64,000 nt of DNA from Bacteroidota bacterium (GTDB lineage: Bacteria; Bacteroidota; Bacteroidia; Bacteroidales; Dysgonomonadaceae), in the NCBI GenBank assembly GCA_023424395.1, contig JAFADY010000050.1, forward strand, positions 70,226-134,225. Reading direction: 5' to 3'. This document shows positions 1-9,261 of the stretch, piece by piece. The notes below the pieces were generated by a model. It had not been told where the DNA came from, did no database searches, and saw nothing but the letters and a program-made list of their open reading frames with translations. Every line of letters starts with the position of its first letter. The first letter of the stretch is position 1. Position numbers and translations under genes: made by a program.

Positions 1-463
1 CGGCAGAAATATGTTGCTGTGGGAAGGAGCTTGCCACGTTCACGAACAATTTTCGATGGATAAGATAATAGAATTGAAAAAAGAATTCCCCGAAGCATTA
101 TTATTGGCACATCCCGAATGTCCTAAATATTTATTGGAAATAGCCGATCACGTAGGTTCTACTTCATCCATTCTTAAATTTGCTACTCAATCTGACAAAA
201 AACAATTTATTGTAGCTACGGAAGCCGGAATATTACACCAAATGCAAAGGGAAAATCCCAATAAAGAATTTATTCCCGCACCTCCTGAAGATGCTACGTG
301 TGCTTGTAACGAGTGTTTTTATATGAAAATGAATACACTACAAAAACTATATTTATGTTTGAAAAACGAACAACCAGAGATTTTTGTAAATGAAGAAATT
401 AGATTAAAAGCCGTAAAACCGATTGAAAGAATGTTGGAAATATCGGCAAAGTACGGATTATAA
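1..463 (+). CDS. nadA: Quinolinate synthase A, C-terminal part (5' end outside window)
   Basis: This is the 3' part of a gene that begins before the window; the frame is open from base 2 and ends with TAA. NadA condenses iminoaspartate with dihydroxyacetone phosphate to give quinolinate for NAD synthesis in the cytoplasm, using a [4Fe-4S] cluster held by three cysteines. The fragment shows the WEGACHVHE segment, the AHPEC motif and the final CACNECFYMKMNTL motif, which carry conserved family cysteines and match NadA closely. The stop overlaps the ATG of the next gene (TAATG), so the two genes are probably translationally coupled. Identification is secure. The N-terminal half and first cluster cysteine cannot be checked. 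Confidence 0.95.
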   Translation, partial: GRNMLLWEGACHVHEQFSMDKIIELKKEFPEALLLAHPECPKYLLEIADHVGSTSSILKFATQSDKKQFIVATEAGILHQMQRENPNKEFIPAPPEDATCACNECFYMKMNTLQKLYLCLKNEQPEIFVNEEIRLKAVKPIERMLEISAKYGL

Positions 464-1362
464 TGGCTATACGTTTAAATAAATTCATCTCCGAAAGCGG
501 CCTTTGCTCTCGTCGTGAAGCCGATAAATTCATTGAATCGGGTAAAGTTCAAGTCAACGGTAAACGTGCCGAAATAGGGACATTGGTCAGTAGTAAAGAT
601 AAAGTTTATGTAAACGGTTTACTCATTGAGTCAAAATCAGAAGAAGATTTTGTGATTTTGGCTTTCAATAAACCGCGAGGTATTGTTAGCACAACGGATA
701 AAGCTGAACGCGACAATATAATAGATTTTTTGAATTACCACGAACGAATTTTTCCCATAGGCAGATTGGATAAAGATTCGCAAGGATTGATTTTTTTGAC
801 CAACGACGGCGATATTGTCAATAAAATTCTCAGAGTCGGAAACAAGCACGAAAAAGAATATATTGTTACCGTAAATAAACCCATTACGGATGATTTCGTA
901 AAAAAAATGTCGGGCGGAGTTCCCATTTTAGGCGAAATAACCAAAAAGTGCAAAGTAGAAAAAATATCGGAATTTGTGTTTCGCATTATTCTCGTACAAG
1001 GATTGAATCGCCAGATCAGAAGAATGTGTGAATATTTTAAATACGATGTTCAAAAATTGGAACGTGTACGTATAATGAACGTATCGTTAAAAGGCATTGG
1101 AATAGGCGATTGGCGTTTTTTGGACGACAAAGAGATGAGGGAACTAAAAGCTGCTATTACTGGATCGTCGGGAAGAACACAAATTCAAAAAACAACAAAA
1201 TCTACAAAAGAAGTTTCACGATCAACTTTTAAAGATTCGCTTAACGACTCAAAGAAATATAGCTCTGCATCGAAAAAGACATCAGATTTTAATCCTAAAG
1301 CAAAAGAATTACGTAAAAAAGGAAAAATAAAACATTTTCACGCAAATAAAACCAAGCGATAA
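463..1362 (+). CDS. rluF: 23S rRNA pseudouridine synthase, RluF-like (RsuA family)
   Basis: A 299-residue RsuA-family pseudouridine synthase, most like RluF, which converts a uridine in 23S rRNA (U2604 in E. coli) to pseudouridine. An S4 RNA-binding domain occupies about residues 1-60 (RLNKFISESGLCSRREADK). The catalytic motif GRLDKDSQGL is at 100-109 with the presumed catalytic Asp at 103, followed by HEKEYIVTV and LVQGLNRQIRRMCE, all typical of the family. The last 70 residues are a Lys/Ser-rich basic tail, common in Bacteroidota versions and probably disordered. The start ATG overlaps the nadA stop. The RluF subfamily call rests on the long motif match; RluB or RsuA are less likely. Confidence 0.9.
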   Translation: MAIRLNKFISESGLCSRREADKFIESGKVQVNGKRAEIGTLVSSKDKVYVNGLLIESKSEEDFVILAFNKPRGIVSTTDKAERDNIIDFLNYHERIFPIGRLDKDSQGLIFLTNDGDIVNKILRVGNKHEKEYIVTVNKPITDDFVKKMSGGVPILGEITKKCKVEKISEFVFRIILVQGLNRQIRRMCEYFKYDVQKLERVRIMNVSLKGIGIGDWRFLDDKEMRELKAAITGSSGRTQIQKTTKSTKEVSRSTFKDSLNDSKKYSSASKKTSDFNPKAKELRKKGKIKHFHANKTKR

Positions 1363-1697
1363 ACCTGCTCAAACACTGTTGAGAAGAAAAAGTTAAAGTT
1401 TGAAAAACATAAATACATTTTTAGGTATAAACACCCATCTAAAAAGTTAAATTTTTCAATTTGGCCTTAAATCCGCCTAATCAATACACCAACAGCTGAA
1501 GAGAGTTTTGTGGTTCTCTAATTTCGCTATTTCACCTTCAGCATAAATGGATGAAAAATCATATAACCGCGTTTTTGGAGTAGGCCAATTTTCTATAAAA
1601 AATTCCTTTTTCATGAACAAATAAGATGAGTTGTGTATTCAACTAATAGGTACTTATCATTTTATGTATAAATTGTTTAACATTTAATTTTTTGTTT
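1363..1697. other. 335-bp intergenic stretch with no recognised gene
   Basis: No open frame here looks coding on either strand. It holds an AU-rich imperfect hairpin (TTTTTAGGT at 1418-1426 pairing with ATCTAAAAA at 1437-1445, with one G-U pair), too weak to call a terminator. The segment up to the next gene is AT-rich, as expected for a promoter, but I find no clear TAnnTTTG box. The 1490-1620 part has more mixed base composition and could be decayed coding DNA, but I recognise nothing in it. Confidence 0.5.
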
Positions 1698-2246
1698 ATG
1701 AAGTATTTGACTGTTTTATTTTTTTCGCTTTTTACTTTTATGACTGTGCAGGTGAATGCTCAAACATACAAGATAAACAAGACTGTTTACAATTATAAAG
1801 AGTATATACCGCAGGAAGGTGACAAGTATAATCCTACAATAGCGGGAGTTTCATCTTTTGTTGTTCCGGGTTTGGGACAAATGTTATCTGGAGAAACAAC
1901 TCGCGGATTATATTTTATGGGTGGCGCAGTAGCATCTATTGGAATGGTGCTAATAGCAAATTCTTTGGCAGATGATATAAGTTTTGGAGATCTATTCAGT
2001 AAACAAAGTGAGGGAAAATTGAAAGGTGCCTTTTTTTTATTGTACGGCGGGTTATTAAGTTATTTAGTCATAGATATTTGGTCTATTATTGACGCCGTTA
2101 AAGTAGCCAAGGTCAATAATATGTATTATCAAAATACACGTGGCACAAATAATATGAGTTTACGTCTTAATCCTTACGTTGGCACCAATACCTATTTGGG
2201 GAAAGTTTCTCACGAAGTAGGATTGTCACTGAATTTGGTTTTCTAA
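1698..2246 (+). CDS. Small membrane/secreted protein of unknown function (DUF5683-like)
   Basis: A protein of about 182 residues. I chose the ATG at 1698 because it begins a clean signal peptide (MKYLTVLFFSLFTF, predicted cleavage after VNAQ); an upstream TTG at 1692 would add only two residues. The mature part has two hydrophobic segments. The first includes SSFVVPGLGQMLSGE, a Pro/Gly-rich motif seen in small Bacteroidota membrane proteins annotated DUF5683. The C-terminus (LRLNPYVGTN to LSLNLVF) looks like beta strands and ends in Phe, as outer-membrane proteins often do. No enzymatic motif is visible. It stands alone between rluF and a terminator, so context says nothing about its role. 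Confidence 0.6.
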   Translation: MKYLTVLFFSLFTFMTVQVNAQTYKINKTVYNYKEYIPQEGDKYNPTIAGVSSFVVPGLGQMLSGETTRGLYFMGGAVASIGMVLIANSLADDISFGDLFSKQSEGKLKGAFFLLYGGLLSYLVIDIWSIIDAVKVAKVNNMYYQNTRGTNNMSLRLNPYVGTNTYLGKVSHEVGLSLNLVF

Positions 2247-2390
2247 GTTGAATTTTAAAGTGTTTTTTCGACTTTCCTGCGAAAAGTCAGATTTTTCCAT
2301 TTTACCGCTACGTTCGCCAAGAATGAGACACTGTCCTCTAAAAGCGATATTTTGTGAGCTCATTTTTATAGATAAATCATCACAACTTTA

Positions 2391-2431
2391 AAAACGGCTT
2401 CGTTATTTTAGCAATAACAAGCCGTTTTTTG
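2391..2431 (+). terminator. Rho-independent terminator before ychF
   Basis: A long hairpin: AAAACGGCTT plus GTTATT on the left (2391-2407) pairs with AATAAC plus AAGCCGTTTT on the right (2413-2428), followed by T residues. It closes the transcript of the small membrane protein gene. It runs directly into the ychF -7 box. Confidence 0.8.
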
Positions 2432-2432
2432 T

Positions 2433-2440
2433 TACCTTTG
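2433..2440 (+). promoter_or_regulatory. Bacteroidota -7 box, probable ychF promoter
   Basis: TACCTTTG matches the Bacteroidota housekeeping sigma -7 consensus TAnnTTTG exactly and lies 52 bp before the ychF start. No good -33 TTTG box is seen at the usual spacing, because that region is occupied by the terminator hairpin. Support is therefore from the -7 box and position only. Confidence 0.55.
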
Positions 2441-2491
2441 CACCCGCAAAAATCACATTAAAACTGTTTCTACGATTTAAATTTTTATAAA

Positions 2492-3595
2492 ATGGCTTTA
2501 CAATGCGGGATAGTTGGACTTCCCAACGTCGGAAAATCTACTCTTTTCAATTGTTTATCGAACGCGAAAGCGCAAGCGGCAAACTTCCCGTTTTGCACCA
2601 TCGAACCCAACGTAGGTGTAATCACTGTCCCCGATGAGCGATTGAACAAATTGGCGGAATTGGTTCAACCCAAAAAAATTGTGCCTACAACGGTGGAAAT
2701 TGTGGACATTGCCGGATTGGTAAAAGGGGCGAGCAAAGGCGAAGGATTGGGAAACAAATTCTTGGCCAATATTCGCGAAACAGACGCCATTTTGCACGTG
2801 TTGCGCTGTTTTGAAGACGAAAACATAACGCACGTTGATGGTAGTGTTGACCCCGTTCGCGATAAAGAGATCATTGATGCCGAGTTGCAACTGAAAGACC
2901 TCGAAACCATTGAATCGCGCATACAAAAAGTGGAAAAACAAGCCAAAACCGGCGGCGATAAAGATGCCAAGTTGGCTTATGAAGTTTATTCCAAAATTCG
3001 TGAAGCTTTGTTGCGGGGCGAATCTGCACGTACCGTTACATTCGATACAAAAGATGAAAACAAAGCCGCACGCGAATTGTATTTATTGACATCAAAACCG
3101 GTACTGTATGTTTGTAATGTTGACGAACAAAGCGCCGTAAGCGGAAATAGATTCGTGGAACAGGTTCGGGAATCGGTAAAAAATGAAAATGCAGAGATTT
3201 TAGTCGTTGCCGCTAAAATAGAATCGGAAATAGCTGAATTCGATACCTATGAAGAACGTGAAATGTTCCTTTCCGAACTCGGATTGGAAGAATCGGGGAT
3301 GAACCGTTTAATTAAAGCCGCTTATAAATTACTGAATCTTCAAACATTTCTCACCGCAGGACCGCAAGAAGTTCGCGCGTGGACATTCCACAAAGGTTGG
3401 AAGGCCCCCCAATGCGCAGGCGTTATTCACACCGATTTCGAAAAAGGGTTTATTCGCGCCGAAGTCATTAAATACGACGATTACATTCATTACGGCTCAG
3501 AATCGGCTGTGAAAGAAGCCGGCAAAATGAACGTAGAAGGCAAAGAATACATCGTCCAAGATGGAGATGTGATGCACTTTAGGTTTAATGTCTGA
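2492..3595 (+). CDS. ychF: Ribosome-binding ATPase YchF (Obg family)
   Basis: A 367-residue P-loop NTPase with the usual full YchF length. The G1 motif GLPNVGKST is at about residues 9-17, followed by a DIAG G3 motif near 73. The G4 position reads NVDE rather than NKxD, the change that gives YchF its preference for ATP over GTP. A coiled region near 130-200 and the C-terminal TGS domain (starting about QTFLTAGPQEVRAW) follow in the expected order. YchF binds ribosomes and is linked to stress and translation control in the cytoplasm. It is transcribed alone from its own promoter and is the last housekeeping gene before the carbohydrate locus. Confidence 0.97.
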   Translation: MALQCGIVGLPNVGKSTLFNCLSNAKAQAANFPFCTIEPNVGVITVPDERLNKLAELVQPKKIVPTTVEIVDIAGLVKGASKGEGLGNKFLANIRETDAILHVLRCFEDENITHVDGSVDPVRDKEIIDAELQLKDLETIESRIQKVEKQAKTGGDKDAKLAYEVYSKIREALLRGESARTVTFDTKDENKAARELYLLTSKPVLYVCNVDEQSAVSGNRFVEQVRESVKNENAEILVVAAKIESEIAEFDTYEEREMFLSELGLEESGMNRLIKAAYKLLNLQTFLTAGPQEVRAWTFHKGWKAPQCAGVIHTDFEKGFIRAEVIKYDDYIHYGSESAVKEAGKMNVEGKEYIVQDGDVMHFRFNV

Positions 3596-3666
3596 AACCA
3601 TAATTTATAATTAATCTAAATTGTTATTGTTTTTTATTTTTATGTTGTAAAACATATTAAATTTAG

Positions 3667-3696
3667 GTTGATTAATCGTTTAACTTAGTATATTTG
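3667..3696 (+). promoter_or_regulatory. Promoter of the LacI-type regulator gene
   Basis: A -7 box TATATTTG at 3689-3696 fits TAnnTTTG exactly. A GTTG (-33-like) at 3667-3670 lies 18 bases upstream, close to the usual spacing. The palindrome TTAATCGTTTAA fills the spacer, a classic place for an autorepressing operator. The coding start is 54 bases further down. Confidence 0.65.
3672..3683 (+). promoter_or_regulatory. Candidate LacI-family operator, site 1
   Basis: TTAATCGTTTAA is a near-perfect palindrome with a central CG, the usual architecture of LacI-family operators. It sits between the -33 and -7 boxes of the regulator's own promoter. The same pattern recurs at 4761 and 56816. Binding by the adjacent regulator is inferred. 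Confidence 0.6.
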
Positions 3697-3749
3697 CGTT
3701 AATAAATGTTAGTCGGGTATTGTACCTTTTAATTGCTAAGTAGAGAGTA

Positions 3750-4745
3750 GTGGAAAGAGTTTCCTTAAAAGTCATTGCCAAAGAATTAGGTGTTTCGACA
3801 GCGACTGTCTCCCTTGTTCTAAATGGCAAGGATACAAATGGTAGAGTAAGTAGACAAATGTCTATGAAGATCTTGGATAAGGCAGAAGAGCTTCACTACG
3901 TGCCAAACAGCTTAGCCAAAGGTCTAAAAATGGGTCGCTCAAAAACGATAGGGTTAATCGTGGCTGATATTTCTAATGTGTTCTTCGGTACATTGGCTCT
4001 GCATATTCAAAGCTATGCAGAGAAAGAAGGTTATACAGTGGTAATAGGAAATACCAATGAGAAATTAGACGAAATGGAGAATATGATTAGATTTCTTAAT
4101 TCTCGTCAAGTAGATGGATTAATTATTACTCCCACCGAAGGAAGTGAACATTTGATAAAAAAATTGATAGAATATAAAAAACCTTTTGTATTGGTGGACA
4201 GAAGTTATCCGGACTTAAATGTTTTTTCAGTTTTAATTAATAATTACGAGATTTCTTATAAATCGACAAAAAAATTAATTAGCAAAGGTTGTAAAAACCC
4301 TGCATTCATAACTTATAAACAAGATCAGTACCATACTAATGAACGCAGAAGAGGCTTTGAGCAAGCGGTTAAGGAAGCAGGAGTATATGATCTCGAAAAT
4401 ATAAAAGAAGTACGGTACGACTCTTTAAAGAATGATATAGACAAAGCTATTTTGCAATTAATGAACAGTGATAAAAGAATCGATTGCATTTTTTTCGCTA
4501 CGAACTCTATTTCGATAGCAGGAGTAAAAGCATTATTTAAACATACCTTATCCATACAAAGAGATATCCAGATAATGTGTTTTGATGAGAGTGAAGCTTT
4601 TTATCTGCTTCCTTTTTCAGTTCCTTTTGTAAAGCAACCTATCGAAAAAATGGCGAAACAATCCATAAGATTACTTTTAAATCAAATAGAACAAGAAAAT
4701 TGTGAAATTGAGCGCTCAATTGTAGAAGCGGAGTTAAAATTATAA
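3750..4745 (+). CDS. LacI-family transcriptional regulator of the locus
   Basis: A 331-residue LacI/PurR-type regulator. An N-terminal helix-turn-helix (LKVIAKELGVSTATVSLVLNG, residues 6-26 in outline) and hinge helix (PNSLAKGLK) are followed by a periplasmic-binding-protein-like ligand domain beginning near IGLIVADISNVFFG. The start codon is GTG at 3750, set by the helix-turn-helix position; there is no in-frame ATG before it. It is the first gene of the one-way run and lies 35 bp before the GH125 gene. Palindromes in its own promoter and before the next gene suggest autoregulation and control of the enzymes. The inducer is probably a sugar from the pathway (D-arabinose or ribulose are candidates), which the sequence does not show. 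Confidence 0.9.
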   Translation: MERVSLKVIAKELGVSTATVSLVLNGKDTNGRVSRQMSMKILDKAEELHYVPNSLAKGLKMGRSKTIGLIVADISNVFFGTLALHIQSYAEKEGYTVVIGNTNEKLDEMENMIRFLNSRQVDGLIITPTEGSEHLIKKLIEYKKPFVLVDRSYPDLNVFSVLINNYEISYKSTKKLISKGCKNPAFITYKQDQYHTNERRRGFEQAVKEAGVYDLENIKEVRYDSLKNDIDKAILQLMNSDKRIDCIFFATNSISIAGVKALFKHTLSIQRDIQIMCFDESEAFYLLPFSVPFVKQPIEKMAKQSIRLLLNQIEQENCEIERSIVEAELKL

Positions 4746-4760
4746 TTTTTTTTCATTAAG

Positions 4761-4772
4761 TTAATCGTTTAA
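4761..4772 (+). promoter_or_regulatory. Candidate LacI-family operator, site 2
   Basis: TTAATCGTTTAA, identical to site 1, ends 8 bases before the ATG of the GH125 gene. That places it in the leader and ribosome-binding zone, where a bound repressor could act as a roadblock. No promoter box was recognised in the 35-bp gap. Confidence 0.6.
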
Positions 4773-4780
4773 TTACAGAC

Positions 4781-6208
4781 ATGAATAGAAGAAATTTTTT
4801 AAAAACAGCAGGTGTGGCGGGCGCAGGATTATTGATTGATAGAAATGCAATTTTCGCCCACTCCAAAACAGCTGGTTTTCCTGTAGTAAGAATACCTTTA
4901 TCAAAAAGAAATTTTAGAAGTTCGGCGATAGAGGATGCAATTACCGAATTTAATAATTCGGTTAAGAACGAAGAACTTAAATGGTTATTCGGAAATTGTT
5001 TTCCTAATACCTTAGATACAACAGTTTTTTATTCTGAAAAAAATGGTCGCCCCAATACGTATGTCATTACCGGAGATATTGATGCGATGTGGCTAAGAGA
5101 TAGCTCTGCCCAGGTTTTCCCATACATTGATTTTATGGATAAGGATAAAAACCTTCAAAAATTGATAGAGGGTGTCATTAATCAGCAAACTGCTTTTATT
5201 CTTAAAGATCCCTACGCAAATGCTTTCTATGATGATGATAAGAAGTACACAAGGTGGGAAAAAGACCATACTGAAATGAAGCCCGGTATTCATGAACGAA
5301 AATATGAACTCGATTCTCTTTGTTATCCTATCAGATTGGCATATGCATATTGGAAAAAAACAAACGATACATCTCCATTCGATGCTCAATGGAAAAAGGC
5401 AATAGAGACGTCTTTACGAGTAATGAAGGAACAACAAAGAAAAGAAAATAACGGCCCTTACAATTTTAGGCGAACAACAGAATGGGCCACGGATGCGGTT
5501 CCTATGGGTGGAAATGGTTATAAAATAAATCCAGTTGGTTTAATTTGCTCCACTTTCAGACCAAGTGACGATGCTACTATTTTCCCCTTTTTAATACCTT
5601 CAAACTTCTTCGCTGTAGTAAGTTTAAGTCAAGCGTCGGAAATGATAAGCAGTATTACCAATGACGAAAAACTAGCTAATGAACTGGCAGCTCTAAGTAA
5701 GGAGGTGAAAGATGCTTTAAATAAATACAGCGTGGTACAACATCCCAAATACGGAGCAATATACGCATTTGAAACGGACGGATTTGGAAGTGTTTACTTA
5801 ATTGATGACGCTAACGTACCCAGTCTCTTGTCATTGCCTTATTTAGGTGCCATTGACAGAGACGATATTATTTATGAAAATACCAGAAAGTTTGTATGGT
5901 CTGATGCCAATCCATACTTTTTTAAAGGAAAAGCAGCAGAGGGAATAGGAGGACACCACATCGGAGCCGATATGCTTTGGCCCATGAGTATCATCATGAA
6001 AGCATTAACATCGACAAATGATGCCGAAATTCAACATTGTATTCAGGTATTACAATCAACACACGCTAACACAGGTTTTATGCACGAATCTTTCCATAAA
6101 GATGATGCTACAAGGTTTACCAGACATTGGTTTGCTTGGGCCAATACGCTGTTTGGAGAGCTTCTGTGGAAGACATATAAAGAAACACCACATTTACTGG
6201 AATATTAA
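4781..6208 (+). CDS. GH125 exo-alpha-1,6-mannosidase
   Basis: A 475-residue protein of family GH125 (formerly DUF1237), exo-acting alpha-1,6-mannosidases with an (alpha/alpha)6 barrel. The family signature TGDIDAMWLRDS is at about 97-108. TTEWATDAV, FRPSDDAT and the C-terminal HESFHKDD (from 435) with FTRHWFAWANTLFGEL are also diagnostic; the last stretch probably contains the catalytic base. The N-terminus MNRRNFLKTAGVAGAG resembles a twin-arginine-type signal, so it is probably periplasmic. It is the first enzyme after the regulator and has a candidate operator in its leader. Together with the GH76 gene at 43890 it can dismantle an alpha-1,6-mannan backbone such as that of lipomannan/LAM. 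Alternatives are fungal mannan or N-glycan alpha-1,6-mannose. Confidence 0.9.
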   Translation: MNRRNFLKTAGVAGAGLLIDRNAIFAHSKTAGFPVVRIPLSKRNFRSSAIEDAITEFNNSVKNEELKWLFGNCFPNTLDTTVFYSEKNGRPNTYVITGDIDAMWLRDSSAQVFPYIDFMDKDKNLQKLIEGVINQQTAFILKDPYANAFYDDDKKYTRWEKDHTEMKPGIHERKYELDSLCYPIRLAYAYWKKTNDTSPFDAQWKKAIETSLRVMKEQQRKENNGPYNFRRTTEWATDAVPMGGNGYKINPVGLICSTFRPSDDATIFPFLIPSNFFAVVSLSQASEMISSITNDEKLANELAALSKEVKDALNKYSVVQHPKYGAIYAFETDGFGSVYLIDDANVPSLLSLPYLGAIDRDDIIYENTRKFVWSDANPYFFKGKAAEGIGGHHIGADMLWPMSIIMKALTSTNDAEIQHCIQVLQSTHANTGFMHESFHKDDATRFTRHWFAWANTLFGELLWKTYKETPHLLEY

Positions 6209-6226
6209 TCAATAAAGTAATATTAT

Positions 6227-8002
6227 ATGAAAACAAATTATCCTAAAATTGGCATTCGACCCATCATTGATGGAAGACGTGGCGGCATTAGAGAATCATT
6301 GGAAGAAACAACCATGAATCTGGCCAAAAGTGCTGCTAAACTTTATTCAGAAACATTGAAATATCCTGATGGCTCGCCTGTTCAGTGTGTTATCGCCGAT
6401 ACAACAATTGGCGGAGTGAAGGAGGCAGCCCTATGTGCAGAAAAATTTGAAAAGGAAAATGTTGGATTAAGCCTATCAGTTACCCCTTGCTGGGCTTACG
6501 GGTCCGAAACTATGGATATGAATCCAAACATCCCAAAAGCAATATGGGGTTTTAACGGAACAGAACGCCCGGGAGCTGTTTATTTGGCTGCTACGCTTGC
6601 AGCGCATACTCAGAAAGGACTTCCGGCTTTCGGAATTTACGGAAAACACGTACAGGACGTAGGAGACTCCACAATACCGGAAGACGTGAAAGAAAAACTT
6701 CTTCGCTTTGCACGTGCCGGTCTCGCTGTGGCTATAATGCGTGGCAAATCTTATCTGGCTATCGGTTCTGTTTCAATGGGTATCGGTGGTTCAATGGTGA
6801 ATCCGGACTTTTTACAGGAGTATTTGGGTATTAGATCAGAATTTGTAGATGCCAGTGAAATTTTAAGAAGAATTCAACTTGAGATTTATGATAAAGACGA
6901 ATTCAGTAAAGCAATGGAATGGACGAGAGCCAAATGCATGAGTCGTGAAGGAGAAGATTTCAACCCCGAACATCTAAAGCATTCTCGTGAGCAAAAAGAT
7001 AAAGATTGGGAATTTGTTGTAAAAATGACCCTGATTATGCGTGATTTGATGATCGGAAATCCGAAACTGAAAGAAATGGGTTTCGGTGAAGAAGCAATGG
7101 GACACAATGCTATCGCCGGCGGATTTCAGGGACAAAGACAATGGACGGACTTTTTACCGGATGGTGATTTCTCAGAAGCAATCCTAAACTCATCTTTCGA
7201 CTGGAACGGGATTCGCGAAGCTTTTACATTTGCTACTGAAGACGATCATTTGAATGGTATCAGTATGTTGTTCAATCATTTATTAACCAATACCGCACAA
7301 ATTTTTGCAGACGTCCGCACATATTGGAGTGCTGAATCGATAGAACGCGTTACTGGTTGGAAACCGGATGGAATTCTCGAACATGGAGCCATTCACCTGA
7401 TTAATTCCGGCTCTTGTACGCTGGACGGAACCGGTCAGCAATCCGACGAGAATGGCAATCCTGTAATGAAACCTTTCTGGGATATTAAAGAAGAAGAAGT
7501 GGATAAGATGTTGGAAGCCACCAGCTGGCATCCCGCTTCATTAGAATATATGCGTGGCGGAGGTTATTCATCCCAGTTTCTTACCAGGCCGGGAATGCCT
7601 GTTACCATGTGCCGAATTAATCTGGTTAAAGGTTTAGGCCCTGTAATTCAAATCGCTGAAGGCTGGACTGCAACTTTCCCCGATGAAGTATTTCAAATTA
7701 TCAATAAAAGAACAGACCGAATATGGCCTTCTACTTTCTTTGTTCCAAGAACAACCGGTAAAGGTCGATTCAAAGATGTTTATTCCGTAATGAATTACTG
7801 GGGAGCTAACCATGGAGCAATAAGTTACGGACACATCGGTGCCGATTTAATCACGTTAGCATCAGCACTCTCTATTCCGGTAAACATGCACAATGTGGAT
7901 GAAAGTGATATCTTCAGGCCTTCAGCATGGGCATCATTTGGCGAAGATAATGAAGGAGCCGACTATCGCGCATGCTCTACTTACGGGCCTTTATACAAAT
8001 AA
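6227..8002 (+). CDS. fucI: L-fucose / D-arabinose isomerase
   Basis: A full-length 591-residue FucI. The metal-ligand motifs of the E. coli enzyme (Glu337, Asp361, His528) line up as TED (Glu338), FADVRTYW (Asp362) and GANHGA (His529). FucI converts L-fucose to L-fuculose and equally D-arabinose to D-ribulose, since the two sugars share stereochemistry at C2-C4. There is no signal peptide, so it is cytoplasmic. It follows GH125 by 18 bp and is the only isomerase in the locus. A ribulokinase (53101) and FucP-like permease (51647) are present but no fuculose-1-phosphate aldolase, so I infer that its task here is D-arabinose isomerisation. Confidence 0.95.
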   Translation: MKTNYPKIGIRPIIDGRRGGIRESLEETTMNLAKSAAKLYSETLKYPDGSPVQCVIADTTIGGVKEAALCAEKFEKENVGLSLSVTPCWAYGSETMDMNPNIPKAIWGFNGTERPGAVYLAATLAAHTQKGLPAFGIYGKHVQDVGDSTIPEDVKEKLLRFARAGLAVAIMRGKSYLAIGSVSMGIGGSMVNPDFLQEYLGIRSEFVDASEILRRIQLEIYDKDEFSKAMEWTRAKCMSREGEDFNPEHLKHSREQKDKDWEFVVKMTLIMRDLMIGNPKLKEMGFGEEAMGHNAIAGGFQGQRQWTDFLPDGDFSEAILNSSFDWNGIREAFTFATEDDHLNGISMLFNHLLTNTAQIFADVRTYWSAESIERVTGWKPDGILEHGAIHLINSGSCTLDGTGQQSDENGNPVMKPFWDIKEEEVDKMLEATSWHPASLEYMRGGGYSSQFLTRPGMPVTMCRINLVKGLGPVIQIAEGWTATFPDEVFQIINKRTDRIWPSTFFVPRTTGKGRFKDVYSVMNYWGANHGAISYGHIGADLITLASALSIPVNMHNVDESDIFRPSAWASFGEDNEGADYRACSTYGPLYK

Positions 8003-8019
8003 TTTATAAATACACTAAA

Positions 8020-9213
8020 ATGAAAAATATAACAAAAAGAATATTTTTATTTGGAATTTCAATTGCTCTAAGTTTTTCGTTGGTTTCTCAAGAAAATTTT
8101 ACGAGTGAAATGTTTGATTTGGCAAAATTGAAATCAGGGATCAGGAACAAACGTATTTCAAGTACCGATAAAACAATGGGCAACAGAGATCATTTGGAGC
8201 CTTTTCAACCTGGAGAAAAGAGAACTGTCGCTGAAATTAAAGGTACAGGTGTAATCAATCATATTTGGATCACAATTGCTCCACCTCCCAACGAATTGAG
8301 CAGGAATGATATTATCATCCGCATGTATTGGGACGGAAATGATTATCCGTCGGTGGAATCGCCAATAGGTCCGTTTTTCGGACAGGGATGGGATGAGCGT
8401 TATAATTACGCATCACTGCCATTATCTGCAGGGCCTGAAAATGGAACAGGTTTATCGAGTTATTTTACCATGCCTTTCGAAAGAGGGGCAAGGATAGAAA
8501 TTGAAAACCAAACCGACAAAACCATCAACGCATTTTATTTTTACGTGGATTACTATGAAATGGATAATCTACCTGATGATATGGGACGTTTTCATGCATG
8601 GTATAACCATACTTTATCCGAAGCATTGCCGGAAGGCGAAACCGAATGGGCGCTTACAGGACCTTGGAAGCCGAATACACAAACAGATCGTAACTACACT
8701 TTTATAGAAACAAAAGGCAAAGGTCATTTTGTGGGCATCAACTATTACGTGCACTCTCCCACTCCCATGTGGTACGGAGAAGGTGATGACATGTGGTTTA
8801 TTGATGGCGAAACAACTCCATCCTTGATAGGAACGGGAACAGAAGATTTTTTCAATACATCCTGGTGTCCAAAAGAGCCCTTTTCGCATCCTCATTTCGG
8901 ATATCCTCGTGTGAATAACGATGTGGGATGGCTTGGACGTACACATGTTTATAGATTCTTTATTAACGATCCTATTTTCTTTGAAAGAGAAGTAAAAGGA
9001 ACCATAGAAACCGGGCACAATAACAACTTGACTCTGGATTTATCCACAGTTGCTTATTGGTATCAAGATACTGCCGTTATGCTTCCTGCTGCACCATCAA
9101 AAGAACAAAGAAGGCCTAAGCCCTTTATCAACCATATGGATATGCATCGTTGGAGAGACGCGTGGCGTAAGTCTAAAGGCAATGATTCACAATTGTGGGG
9201 GAATGAACAATAG
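8020..9213 (+). CDS. GH172 (DUF2961) glycosidase 1, probable exo-alpha-D-arabinofuranosidase
   Basis: About 397 residues from the ATG at 8020; the frame is open further upstream but the signal peptide (KRIFLFGISIALSFSL, cleaved near VSQ) starts here. DUF2961 motifs occur in order: GTGVINHIWIT (75-85), RMYWDGNDYPSVESPIG (101-117), YFTMPF (148-153), KGKGHFVG (232-239) and IGTGTEDFF (270-278). The Glu in the last motif lies in the most conserved part of the family and is presumably catalytic. Family GH172 includes D-fructofuranosidases and the exo-alpha-D-arabinofuranosidases found in Dysgonomonas gadei. It is the single-domain type without C-terminal extension, probably periplasmic. Exact specificity cannot be read from the sequence. 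Confidence 0.85.
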   Translation: MKNITKRIFLFGISIALSFSLVSQENFTSEMFDLAKLKSGIRNKRISSTDKTMGNRDHLEPFQPGEKRTVAEIKGTGVINHIWITIAPPPNELSRNDIIIRMYWDGNDYPSVESPIGPFFGQGWDERYNYASLPLSAGPENGTGLSSYFTMPFERGARIEIENQTDKTINAFYFYVDYYEMDNLPDDMGRFHAWYNHTLSEALPEGETEWALTGPWKPNTQTDRNYTFIETKGKGHFVGINYYVHSPTPMWYGEGDDMWFIDGETTPSLIGTGTEDFFNTSWCPKEPFSHPHFGYPRVNNDVGWLGRTHVYRFFINDPIFFEREVKGTIETGHNNNLTLDLSTVAYWYQDTAVMLPAAPSKEQRRPKPFINHMDMHRWRDAWRKSKGNDSQLWGNEQ

Positions 9214-9261
9214 TATTTTTTACAATGACAGGATGATTTGAACAATTATTTACTAAAGCAA

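Noticed and set aside
1418..1445. AU-rich hairpin after rluF as a terminator
   Set aside because: The stem is almost all A-T, includes a G-U pair, and no T tract follows.
2555..2970. Long open frames antisense to ychF
   Set aside because: They lie wholly opposite a well-conserved gene, have no signal or domain features and follow from its codon bias. The same holds for other antisense frames across the locus.
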